Of a stretch of 14,950 nucleotides of DNA, positions 6,276-13,272 are shown piece after piece. Source of the stretch: an uncultured Tidjanibacter sp. (GTDB taxonomy: Bacteria > Bacteroidota > Bacteroidia > Bacteroidales > Rikenellaceae); the NCBI GenBank assembly GCA_934663885.1, contig CAKUKW010000028.1, forward strand, positions 1 through 14,950, read 5' to 3'. The notes beneath the pieces are model-generated. The model was not told where the DNA came from and ran no database searches. It was given only the letters and a program-made list of their open reading frames with translations. Positions within the stretch are counted from its first letter, which is position 1; every line of letters begins with the position of its first letter. The position numbers were made by a program, and so were the translations under genes.

Positions 6276-7514
6276 ATGACAGAATCGAATAGGAAAAAAC
6301 TTTTCCCTGAAGTTACGGACGAGCAGTGGAATGACTGGCACTGGCAGGTGCGCAACCGTATCGAAACGCTCGACCAGCTTAAGAAGTACATGAAACTTAC
6401 CCCCGAAGAGGAAGAAGGAGTGAAACAGTCGCTGGAGACGCTCCGCATGGCTATCACGCCGTATTACCTGAGTCTTATAAACCAGGATAATCCCAACGGG
6501 CCGATACGCAAGCAGGCAATCCCGACGGGGGCGGAAACGCACATTGCGGCCGCCGACCTTGTAGACCCGTTGCACGAGGACGAGGATTCCCCGGTTCCGG
6601 GGCTTACCCACCGTTACCCCGACAGGGTGCTGCTGCTCATCACGGATATGTGTTCCATGTACTGCCGCCACTGTACGCGCAGGCGCATAGCGGGCCATAC
6701 CGATGCCGAGATGCCGAAAGACCACATAGAGCAGGCCATTGACTACATAGCCCGTACCCCGCAGGTGAGGGACGTGCTGCTCTCTGGCGGGGACGCGCTT
6801 ATGGTGGGCGACGCGCGGCTGGAGTATATAATCAAAAGGCTGAGGGAGATCCCCCACGTTGAGATCATCCGTATAGGCACGCGCACTCCGGTCGTCTGCC
6901 CGCAGAGGATAACCGACGGGTTGGTGGATATGCTCAAAAAATATCATCCTATATGGCTCAACACGCACTTCAACCATCCCGACGAGATTACTCCCGAGTC
7001 GGCTGCGGCATGTGCTAAACTTGCGGATGCCGGTATTCCGCTGGGTAACCAGTCGGTATTGCTGAGGGGTGTGAACGACTGTGTGTCGACCATGAAAACC
7101 TTGTGCCAGCAACTGCTGAAGATAAGGGTGAGGCCCTACTATATTTACCAATGCGACCTCTCGATGGGGCTGGAGCATTTTCGTACGCCCGTATCGAAAG
7201 GCATAGAGATAATCGAGGGTCTCAGGGGCCATACTTCGGGGCTTGCCGTTCCCACTTTCGTAGTGGACGCACCGGGCGGCGGGGGAAAAACACCGGTCAT
7301 GCCGCAGTATGTTATCTCACAGTCGCCGGGTAAGGTCGTACTTCGTAACTTCGAGGGTGTGATAACCACCTATACCGAGCCCGAGGACTACCGTAACGAG
7401 TGCGGACATGATTGTAAAGGACACACCGAAGGCGTTTCATCACTTCTGGCCGGTGAGAAAATGACGATAGAGCCTGACGACCTGGAGCGCAAGAAGAGGC
7501 ACCACGGTAAATAA
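6276..7514 (+). CDS. kamA: L-lysine 2,3-aminomutase (KamA), radical SAM and PLP enzyme
   Basis: KamA interconverts L-lysine and L-beta-lysine, the committed step of lysine fermentation. It uses a [4Fe-4S] cluster, S-adenosylmethionine and pyridoxal phosphate. The 412 residues match the clostridial enzyme (about 416). The radical SAM motif is C126-SMY-C130-RH-C133. SGGDALM (170-176) is the SAM-binding glycine-rich loop. PLP is bound by K338 in DAPGGGGKTP (331-340). Substrate acids D294 and D331 correspond to D293 and D330 in the Clostridium subterminale enzyme, offset by one. C269 together with the C-terminal C376-G-H-D-C380 group probably forms the intersubunit zinc site, though the ligand spacing seems to differ (see findings). 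The D294/D331 pair favours lysine over arginine or glutamate 2,3-aminomutase. It lies between kdd and kamB. Confidence 0.97.
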   Translation: MTESNRKKLFPEVTDEQWNDWHWQVRNRIETLDQLKKYMKLTPEEEEGVKQSLETLRMAITPYYLSLINQDNPNGPIRKQAIPTGAETHIAAADLVDPLHEDEDSPVPGLTHRYPDRVLLLITDMCSMYCRHCTRRRIAGHTDAEMPKDHIEQAIDYIARTPQVRDVLLSGGDALMVGDARLEYIIKRLREIPHVEIIRIGTRTPVVCPQRITDGLVDMLKKYHPIWLNTHFNHPDEITPESAAACAKLADAGIPLGNQSVLLRGVNDCVSTMKTLCQQLLKIRVRPYYIYQCDLSMGLEHFRTPVSKGIEIIEGLRGHTSGLAVPTFVVDAPGGGGKTPVMPQYVISQSPGKVVLRNFEGVITTYTEPEDYRNECGHDCKGHTEGVSSLLAGEKMTIEPDDLERKKRHHGK

Positions 7515-7518
7515 ACGA

Positions 7519-7584
7519 TTATGAATTATAAATTATGAGTTGTATAAACATGAAAAAATAACTCATAATCAATAATTCATAATT
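7519..7584. repeat. AT-rich inverted repeat between kamA and kamB
   Basis: The arms 7519-7542 and 7561-7584 are complementary over 24 nt with two mismatches, around an 18-nt loop. They fill the 81-nt gap almost exactly, beginning just after the kamA stop. The right end carries ATAATTCATAATTTG (7580-7594), identical to 10138-10152 in the kamC-kamD gap. This suggests one family of small dispersed intergenic repeats. Confidence 0.8.
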
Positions 7585-7595
7585 CATAATTTGAG

Positions 7596-8597
7596 ATGAA
7601 CCTTGTCGGAGACATACTGCATCACCGTTCACTGGCGGTCGTGGGGCTGGAGAAGAATACGGGCAAAACGGAATGCCTGAATTATATTCTCCGCAACCTG
7701 CCTGCCGGAACAGGGGCGGCAGTGACTTCGATAGGTACCGACGGCGAAAGGACGGATGCCGTTACCAGGACGGCCAAGCCCGAAATATGGCTTCGCGAGG
7801 GGACGGTATTCGGCACTGCGGAAAAGTACTACGCCGTGCGCGGCCTGGTGTCCGAGGTGCTCGACGTTGGGATAAGGGCCACGGCGTTGGGGCGTACCGT
7901 AACGGCGCGTGCGCTTTCCGACGGGAAAGTAATGCTTTCCGGGCCACCGTCCACGGGAGAGCTGAAACTCTGGATGGATACATTGGACAGGTTCGGCGTT
8001 AAGCTGACAATAGTGGACGGGGCTTTGTCGCGGATGAGTTCTGCGTCGCCAGCTATTACGGACGCGATGGTCTTGTCTACGGGTGCTGCTTTTTCGGCAG
8101 ACATGGGTAAACTGGTTAGGGAGACCGCCTATAAGGTGGAACTTATAGGGTTGCCGCTGGCCGGTGAAGAAGAGCGCATCGCGTTGAAGGATGCCGATAA
8201 AGGAATATGGAAAGTCGGGGAAGAAGGCAGGGCTGTTTGCATCAATACGTCCTCCTCCCTTGGCTCGGATAACATAAAGGAAAAAATAGGGGGGCACTGC
8301 CGCGCGGTCTATATTGCAGGGGCGCTGACCCGGAGATTATTGGACATTTTATGCGGCGCGGGTAAAGAAGTCCCGAAAATTATAGTAGCCGATTTCACAA
8401 AGATCTTCATATCTTCGGCAGACTATAAAGGCTACTTATTGCGCGGGGGGGCCATATCGGTTTTGCGCCGCAGCCGGTTGCTGGCGGTTTGCGTGAATCC
8501 TGTGGCTCCGAACGGTATTATACTTAATTCGGACGAGCTCGTAAGAAGGATGTCGGAAGCGGTGCCGGTGCCGGTTTACGATATAATGAAGGTTTAA
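7596..8597 (+). CDS. kamB: KamB, P-loop protein, probable lysine 5,6-aminomutase reactivase subunit
   Basis: KamB proteins are found in lysine fermentation clusters next to KamC and are thought to form, with KamC, an ATP-dependent factor that reactivates B12-inactivated lysine 5,6-aminomutase. The 333-residue protein has an N-terminal P-loop, VVGLEKNTGKTE (residues 15-26; K24, T25), with an N-x-GKT ending. The usual first glycine of Walker A is L18, with G17 one position early. IGTDGER (46-52), IVDGALSRMS (139-148) and STGAA (161-165) look like further conserved nucleotide-site segments. No transmembrane segment is evident. It sits between kamA and kamC, 81 and 57 nt away. The name rests on position and remembered cluster content more than on a diagnostic motif; without context I would call it a P-loop NTPase of unknown role. 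Confidence 0.78.
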   Translation: MNLVGDILHHRSLAVVGLEKNTGKTECLNYILRNLPAGTGAAVTSIGTDGERTDAVTRTAKPEIWLREGTVFGTAEKYYAVRGLVSEVLDVGIRATALGRTVTARALSDGKVMLSGPPSTGELKLWMDTLDRFGVKLTIVDGALSRMSSASPAITDAMVLSTGAAFSADMGKLVRETAYKVELIGLPLAGEEERIALKDADKGIWKVGEEGRAVCINTSSSLGSDNIKEKIGGHCRAVYIAGALTRRLLDILCGAGKEVPKIIVADFTKIFISSADYKGYLLRGGAISVLRRSRLLAVCVNPVAPNGIILNSDELVRRMSEAVPVPVYDIMKV

Positions 8598-8617
8598 CGG
8601 AAGATGTCTGTCTTCCG
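8598..8617 (+). other. Hairpin immediately after the kamB stop codon
   Basis: CGGAAGA (8598-8604) pairs perfectly with TCTTCCG (8611-8617) around a 6-nt loop, starting at the very next base after the TAA. No T-run follows, so it is more likely a 3'-end stability or processing element between kamB and kamC than a terminator. Confidence 0.55.
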
Positions 8618-8654
8618 CCATCTGGTTTGGAAAGTGATGTAATAATAATAGGAG

Positions 8655-10076
8655 ATGCTGTTTAAGGAAGCTTTGAATACCCCGTGCGGGTTGCGGTACA
8701 TGTACGACGCGCTGGATCTCCAGTCCGCCGCAGGCCGCAGGCTCCTGTTGGAGACGGAAATGATGACCGACCCGGCGGAAATAGCAGAGCATTACAGCAA
8801 ACTAAGGGAGATTTATAATAAGGCGGACAGTAAAAGCACTGAAACATTTCAGGTAAAACTGGTGCGTCTTAGGGATATCAAGGGGACGGCCGGAAACCTG
8901 GTATCGGGGGCGGTACTCGACGATGTAGAACTTTTCGAGGTCAAGAGCCTGCTCTTGCTTGCGATGGAGATACGGCAAGAACTGTCGTCGCTTAAAATAA
9001 CCACGGTGGAGGTATCGCCTTTGTGCGAACTGGTGGTCCGTATCCTCGACCCTGACGGGCAGAAAGTGCCTTCGTTCCACATATACGACAGTTATTCGGA
9101 GGATTTGGCGAAAGCAAGATCAAGAATGCGGATTGAAAAAGATGAGAGCGATACTCTTCTTCGCCATATCCAGGAACTGGAGGATGCGATACGCAAACGC
9201 CTTTCGGAAGAGCTGAGAATCTATGCCAACGTGGTTTGGCTTACCTTGGAGGGACTGGCCGAAATAGATGTTCTGCTTGCCCAGTCGCTGCAAATTAAAG
9301 ATATGGGATTGGTTTTTCCTGAAAATGCGGACGACCCTTCCGTAAACCCCAAACCCCAATATACAAACAAAACCCCGGCGGGTGCTGTAGCGGATAATGC
9401 AGCCGCAATCCATCCGTATGGATTGATGACCAAATATAAAAAAATGTTCCATCCGCAGGTGAAGGAACTCCTCAGGGAAAAGGGGAGGGATTTCCAGCCC
9501 GTGGATATAAGTTTCGGAGGTGGCCCTGTTACAATAATAGGGGCGAACATGGGCGGCAAAACGGTAGCCCTGAAAACAGTGGGGTTGTGCCAGTTGCTCT
9601 TCCAATTCGGTTTCGGTATCCCTGCCGACAGGGCGGTGATAGGCGTGAAAAAGGGTGTTCTTTTCTGTATAGGGGAGGAAGACCTGTCGGAGAGGGGACT
9701 TTCGTCGTTCGCTTCGGAAGTAGTCTGTCTCGGCCGGATCATAGCGGCCGGCAGGGAAAACGGGTGTTTGCTGGCCCTTGTCGATGAACCGGCGCGTGCC
9801 ACCAATCCGGTGGAAGGCACGGCCCTTGTGGAAGCCTTCATCAGGATAATGGCCGGCACCGGTACCGACCTCATTCTTACCACGCACTATAAACTGGAAG
9901 GTACACCCGGGAAGAAGTACAGGGTAAAGGGCCTCGTGAACGGGCAAATGGATTACGAACTTGTGAAAACGGACGATTCCACCATACCCCACGAAGCGGT
10001 GAATATAGCCGAATCTCTGGGGGCCGACCCCCAGTGGATAGCGCTTACTAAGAATATTTTAAATAATTATGAATGA
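8655..10076 (+). CDS. kamC: KamC, MutS-domain-V ATPase, probable lysine 5,6-aminomutase reactivase subunit
   Basis: This 473-residue protein has the C-terminal ABC-type ATPase domain of MutS but none of MutS's mismatch-binding N-terminal domain. Walker A is GANMGGKT (296-303; MutS has GPNMGGKS/T). The signature-like region is EEDLSERGLSSFASEV (341-356). Walker B is LLALVDEP (372-379), with the MutS-like T383-N-P, and H411 is in TTHY. Residues roughly 150-210 are predicted helical, like the MutS lever. Genes of this kind are regular members of lysine fermentation clusters and, with KamB, are held to reactivate the AdoCbl enzyme KamDE; automated annotation often calls them DNA mismatch repair MutS. 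AGGAG directly abuts the ATG, too close for a normal Shine-Dalgarno. The final codons overlap an AT-rich inverted repeat. Confidence 0.85.
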   Translation: MLFKEALNTPCGLRYMYDALDLQSAAGRRLLLETEMMTDPAEIAEHYSKLREIYNKADSKSTETFQVKLVRLRDIKGTAGNLVSGAVLDDVELFEVKSLLLLAMEIRQELSSLKITTVEVSPLCELVVRILDPDGQKVPSFHIYDSYSEDLAKARSRMRIEKDESDTLLRHIQELEDAIRKRLSEELRIYANVVWLTLEGLAEIDVLLAQSLQIKDMGLVFPENADDPSVNPKPQYTNKTPAGAVADNAAAIHPYGLMTKYKKMFHPQVKELLREKGRDFQPVDISFGGGPVTIIGANMGGKTVALKTVGLCQLLFQFGFGIPADRAVIGVKKGVLFCIGEEDLSERGLSSFASEVVCLGRIIAAGRENGCLLALVDEPARATNPVEGTALVEAFIRIMAGTGTDLILTTHYKLEGTPGKKYRVKGLVNGQMDYELVKTDDSTIPHEAVNIAESLGADPQWIALTKNILNNYE

Positions 10077-10139
10077 TGAACTATTTTGGCGTTCAGCGTC
10101 GGAAATACATTCACCAGATGTATCATGATTCATAATTAT
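10063..10139. repeat. AT-rich inverted repeat at the kamC-kamD junction
   Basis: The arms 10063-10079 and 10123-10139 are complementary over 17 nt with one mismatch. The left arm includes the last codons and TGA stop of kamC. Downstream, ATAATTCATAATTTG (10138-10152) is identical to 7580-7594 in the kamA-kamB gap. It is probably a second member of the same small repeat family, one that supplies the 3' end of the kamC coding sequence. Confidence 0.7.
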
Positions 10140-10164
10140 AATTCATAATTTGTAACTGTTTTTT

Positions 10165-11727
10165 ATGCAGAGTAAACTTGGACTGGATTTCGGCAAAGTG
10201 GCCCACGCCCGCGAAGTAGCGGGAAGGATAGCCGCCGGCGTGCAGGATTTTGCCGAAGGGTATACCACCGTGGCGGTGGAGCGAACCCTTTGCAGGCTTA
10301 TGGGGATAGACGGCGTCGACATGAACGAGGTCCCGCTGCCCAACGTGGTCGTCGACCATTTGAAAAGCAAGGGTGTGCTTGGGGAAGGCGTACTGTTCTT
10401 CCTTGGCAACGCAATTATCGAGACGGGGAAGACCCCGCAAGATATCGCCCAGGCGGTTTCCGACGGAAAATACGAGATAACGAAGGCTCCGGTCGCCCCG
10501 GAGACAAAACGTACAGAAGCATTGCAGCCCTATATCGACGCCAGCCTGGAAAAGATATCTGGCCGCCGCGCGCGCCGTGAAGAATACCTGCGCACGATAG
10601 GCGAGGGCCCACAGCCCTACCTTTACGTAATTGTCGCCACCGGTAACATTTACGAGGACGTAGTGCAGGCAGAGGCGGCCGCAAGGCAGGGAGCGGATAT
10701 TATTGCGGTAATCCGTACCACTGGCCAGAGCCTTCTGGACTATGTTCCTTACGGGGCCACTACAGAAGGGTTCGGCGGTACGTACGCCACACAGGAAAAT
10801 TTCCGTATCATGCGGTCGGCACTCGATGAGGTCGGCGAAGAACTGGGTAGGTATGTCAGGCTCTGTAACTACTGCTCGGGGCTTTGTATGCCCGAGATAG
10901 CGGTAATGGGCGCGTTGGAGGGACTCGACGTGATGCTGAACGACGCCCTTTACGGGATCCTGTTCAGGGATATAAATATGCAGCGCACGCTTATCGACCA
11001 GTATTTTTCTAGGGTCATAAACGGTTACGCCGGAGTTATAATAAATACGGGCGAGGATAATTACCTCACAACCGCCGATGCCTACGAGGAGGCCCATACG
11101 GTACTTGCATCGGATATTATAAACGAGCAGTTGGCCCTTATGGCGGGCCTGCCCGAGGAGCAGATGGGGCTCGGCCACGCTATGGAGATGAATCCCGACC
11201 TCGAGAACGGATTCCTTTACGAACTCGCACAGGCGCAGATGACGAGGGAAATATTCCCCAGGGCGCCGCTTAAATACATGCCCCCTACGAAATTCATGAC
11301 CGGTAATATTTTCAAGGGGCATATCCAGGACGCCTTGTTCAACATGATCGGTATTTGGACTCACCAGGGGCTGCAGCTCCTCGGGATGCCGACCGAAGCG
11401 ATACACACGCCTTTCATGAGCGACCGTTACCTCTCGATAGAGAATGCGAAATACATCTTCAACACTATGAAAAACATCGGCGAGGAAGTGGAATTCCGAG
11501 AGGGTGGTATAATCAGGAAAAGGGCCCACGAAGTGGTGGATAAAGCCGCGGCGCTGCTTGACAGGATAGATGGCGAGGGGCTTTTCATGGCCCTCGAGAA
11601 AGGAATGTTCGCGGATGTGAAAAGGCCCAGGAACGGGGGCAAAGGGCTCGACGGGGTATTTCCGAAGGGGGCCAATTACGGCAATCCATTTATTGATCTT
11701 ATGAAAGGGAAAGGAGGTAACCGATGA
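10165..11727 (+). CDS. kamD: Beta-lysine 5,6-aminomutase alpha subunit (KamD)
   Basis: KamD is the large subunit of the AdoCbl- and PLP-dependent enzyme that moves the terminal amino group of L-beta-lysine (or D-lysine) to C5, giving 3,5-diaminohexanoate in this pathway. The 520 residues match the known length. It forms the TIM barrel that binds PLP and substrate. R184, S189 (IRTTGQS), Y263 (NDALYG) and D298-N299 (NTGEDNY) fall at the same numbers I recall for active-site residues of the Clostridium sticklandii enzyme. LCNYCSGLCMPEIA (233-246) is strongly conserved. The gene overlaps kamE by ATGA (4 nt), as expected for subunits needed 1:1. Its last codons contain a strong Shine-Dalgarno for kamE. 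Confidence 0.97.
   Translation: MQSKLGLDFGKVAHAREVAGRIAAGVQDFAEGYTTVAVERTLCRLMGIDGVDMNEVPLPNVVVDHLKSKGVLGEGVLFFLGNAIIETGKTPQDIAQAVSDGKYEITKAPVAPETKRTEALQPYIDASLEKISGRRARREEYLRTIGEGPQPYLYVIVATGNIYEDVVQAEAAARQGADIIAVIRTTGQSLLDYVPYGATTEGFGGTYATQENFRIMRSALDEVGEELGRYVRLCNYCSGLCMPEIAVMGALEGLDVMLNDALYGILFRDINMQRTLIDQYFSRVINGYAGVIINTGEDNYLTTADAYEEAHTVLASDIINEQLALMAGLPEEQMGLGHAMEMNPDLENGFLYELAQAQMTREIFPRAPLKYMPPTKFMTGNIFKGHIQDALFNMIGIWTHQGLQLLGMPTEAIHTPFMSDRYLSIENAKYIFNTMKNIGEEVEFREGGIIRKRAHEVVDKAAALLDRIDGEGLFMALEKGMFADVKRPRNGGKGLDGVFPKGANYGNPFIDLMKGKGGNR
11711..11718 (+). promoter_or_regulatory. Strong Shine-Dalgarno for kamE
   Basis: AAGGAGGT lies inside the end of kamD, five bases before the kamE ATG at 11724. 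It is a near-perfect anti-16S match. Such sites are uncommon in Bacteroidetes, and here it sits at a 4-nt gene overlap where efficient re-initiation would keep the two subunits equal. Confidence 0.65.
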
Positions 11728-12512
11728 GCGGAGGACTATATTCTATGGGCAGCAAAGATTTCGACAAGACGCTCGATTTAACGAAGGTGAAGCCTTACGG
11801 CGACACGATGAACGACGGTAAGGTTCAGTTGAGTTTCACGCTGCCGGTGCCGATGGGCGACGAAGCCATAGAGGCTGCCAAGCAACTGATCCTGAAGATG
11901 GGACTGGAGAATCCGCAGGTTGTATTCTATAAAGAGCTTACCCCGGGGTTCACTTTCTTCAACTGCTACGGCTCGGCGACGCAGACAGTCGATTATTCTT
12001 CGATATATGTTCCGAAGGTGGAGAGCACAGTTATGGATATGCATGAAACCGACGAATATATCCGGGCCAACGTAGGCCGGCCGTTGGTAGTCGTGGGGGC
12101 GAGTACGGGTACAGATGCCCATACCGTGGGCATAGACGCCATTATGAATATGAAGGGTTATGCTGGTCACTATGGCCTGGAGCGCTATGATATGATAGAG
12201 GCTTACAACCTGGGCAGCCAGGTGCCCAACGACGAATTTATCGCCCGCGCGGCGGATCTTAACGCCGACGCGATACTGGTTTCCCAGACAGTGACCCAGA
12301 AGGACGTCCACATAAAGAATATGGTGGAACTTATCGAGCTGCTCGAGGCAGAGGGGCTGCGCGACAAATGGATCGTGGCTTGCGGAGGGCCGCGCATTAC
12401 ACACGAACTGGCCAAGGAGCTCGGTTTCGATGCGGGTTTCGGGATGAATACCTATGCCGACGATGTCGCTTCGTTCATAGCGCAGGAATTCGTTAGAAGG
12501 ATGAATGAATAA
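11724..12512 (+). CDS. kamE: Beta-lysine 5,6-aminomutase beta subunit (KamE), B12-binding
   Basis: KamE carries adenosylcobalamin for KamDE. The 262-residue protein has an N-terminal dimerisation region (about 1-115), then a Rossmann-like B12 domain. TGTDAHTVG (128-136) contains the DxHxxG motif, with H133 as the axial cobalt ligand in the base-off/His-on mode. K144 in NMKGYAG is the lysine that forms the internal aldimine with PLP in the open state; H133 and K144 both match the numbering I recall for the Clostridium sticklandii subunit. CGGPRIT near the C-terminus is the distal GG of the B12 fold. It overlaps kamD by 4 nt. The following gap contains an imperfect AT-rich inverted repeat before the CoA-transferase B gene. 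Confidence 0.97.
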   Translation: MSGGLYSMGSKDFDKTLDLTKVKPYGDTMNDGKVQLSFTLPVPMGDEAIEAAKQLILKMGLENPQVVFYKELTPGFTFFNCYGSATQTVDYSSIYVPKVESTVMDMHETDEYIRANVGRPLVVVGASTGTDAHTVGIDAIMNMKGYAGHYGLERYDMIEAYNLGSQVPNDEFIARAADLNADAILVSQTVTQKDVHIKNMVELIELLEAEGLRDKWIVACGGPRITHELAKELGFDAGFGMNTYADDVASFIAQEFVRRMNE

Positions 12513-12600
12513 ATAATTTGAAAATAGATAATTTGGAAATTAGCTTTCGCTTTTCTTATTTTCAAATTTCCATATCTTCAAATCTTTAAATAATAATTTT
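12513..12600. repeat. Imperfect AT-rich inverted repeat between kamE and the CoA-transferase B gene
   Basis: The 88-nt gap is almost pure A/T. Its left part (AATTTGAAAATAGATAATTTGG, in two blocks) is the imperfect reverse complement of its right part (CAAATTTCCATATCTTCAAAT), sharing blocks AATTTCCA, TATCT and TTCAAAT with short indels. It resembles the intergenic repeats at 7519 and 10063 in style but has a different core (TTTGAAA rather than TTCATAA). No T-run terminator is visible. Confidence 0.5.
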
Positions 12601-13260
12601 ATGGACAAGAACCAGATAAGGGAGGTTATCGCCCGGAGGGCGGCCCTCGAAATCAAGGACGGCGACGTAGTTAACCTGGGGATAGGGCTTCCGACGGAGA
12701 TACCCGATTATCTTCCGGCGGGTGTCAATGTGACGCTCCAATCCGAAAACGGAATGTTGGGTGTGGGTCCCGCTCCTTCGGCAGGCGAAGAAAATCCCGA
12801 CTGGGTAAATGCGGGCGGCGGCTTTATTACTTATAAACCGGGTGCTTCGACATTCGATTCGGCAACTTCGTTCGCCATAATCCGAGGCGGCCATGTGAAC
12901 GCAACTTTCCTCGGCGCGTTGGAGGTGGACGAGAAAGGAAACCTCGCAAACTGGATTATTCCCGGGAAAAAAGTTCCGGGTATGGGCGGTGCGATGGATC
13001 TGATAGCGGGAGCTAAAAAGGTCATCCTTACTATGGAGCATACGGCCAAGGGCGCCCCTAAGATATTGAAGGAGTGCCGTCTGCCGCTGACTGCTTCCGG
13101 CGAGGTGGATATGATAATCACCGAAATGGGAGTCATGGAGATAACCAAAGAGGGCATAATGCTTACCGAAATCAACCCCGAATTCACCATAGAGCAGATA
13201 CAGGAGGCCACCGAGGCGCGGCTTATAGTTTCGAAAGACCTAAAACCGATGCAGAAATAA
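12601..13260 (+). CDS. atoA: Butyrate/acetoacetate-type CoA-transferase subunit B (AtoA-like)
   Basis: This is the beta (catalytic) subunit of the family I CoA-transferase whose alpha subunit is encoded at 2625. E49 in S48-E-N-G51 is the glutamate that forms the glutamyl-CoA thioester intermediate. VVNLGIGLPTEIPDYL (23-38) and GGHVNATFLGALEVD are standard beta-subunit segments. GAMDLIAGAKKVI is the dimer/CoA-binding region. The 219-residue length is normal. It lies next to the thiolase, 12 nt away, which fits a role in producing acetoacetyl-CoA for cleavage. Subunit separation by the whole lysine gene block is unusual compared with the adjacent pairs in E. coli or Clostridium; I recall a similar separated layout in Porphyromonas gingivalis. 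Confidence 0.93.
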   Translation: MDKNQIREVIARRAALEIKDGDVVNLGIGLPTEIPDYLPAGVNVTLQSENGMLGVGPAPSAGEENPDWVNAGGGFITYKPGASTFDSATSFAIIRGGHVNATFLGALEVDEKGNLANWIIPGKKVPGMGGAMDLIAGAKKVILTMEHTAKGAPKILKECRLPLTASGEVDMIITEMGVMEITKEGIMLTEINPEFTIEQIQEATEARLIVSKDLKPMQK

Positions 13261-13272
13261 TTTTTAATTAAA

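Noticed and set aside
8655..10076. DNA mismatch repair protein MutS or MutS2
   Set aside because: Only the ATPase domain is shared; the mismatch-binding domains and the MutS2 Smr domain are absent, and the gene lies in a lysine cluster beside kamB.
10123..11529. Long minus-strand open frame opposite kamD
   Set aside because: It mirrors kamD codon structure, matches no family I know, and kamD is unmistakable on the plus strand.
12518..12548. Internal promoter before the CoA-transferase B gene (TTG-N20-TAGCTTTC)
   Set aside because: The -7 box misses the final G, the -33 is minimal, and the match falls inside a low-complexity AT repeat where such hits arise by chance.
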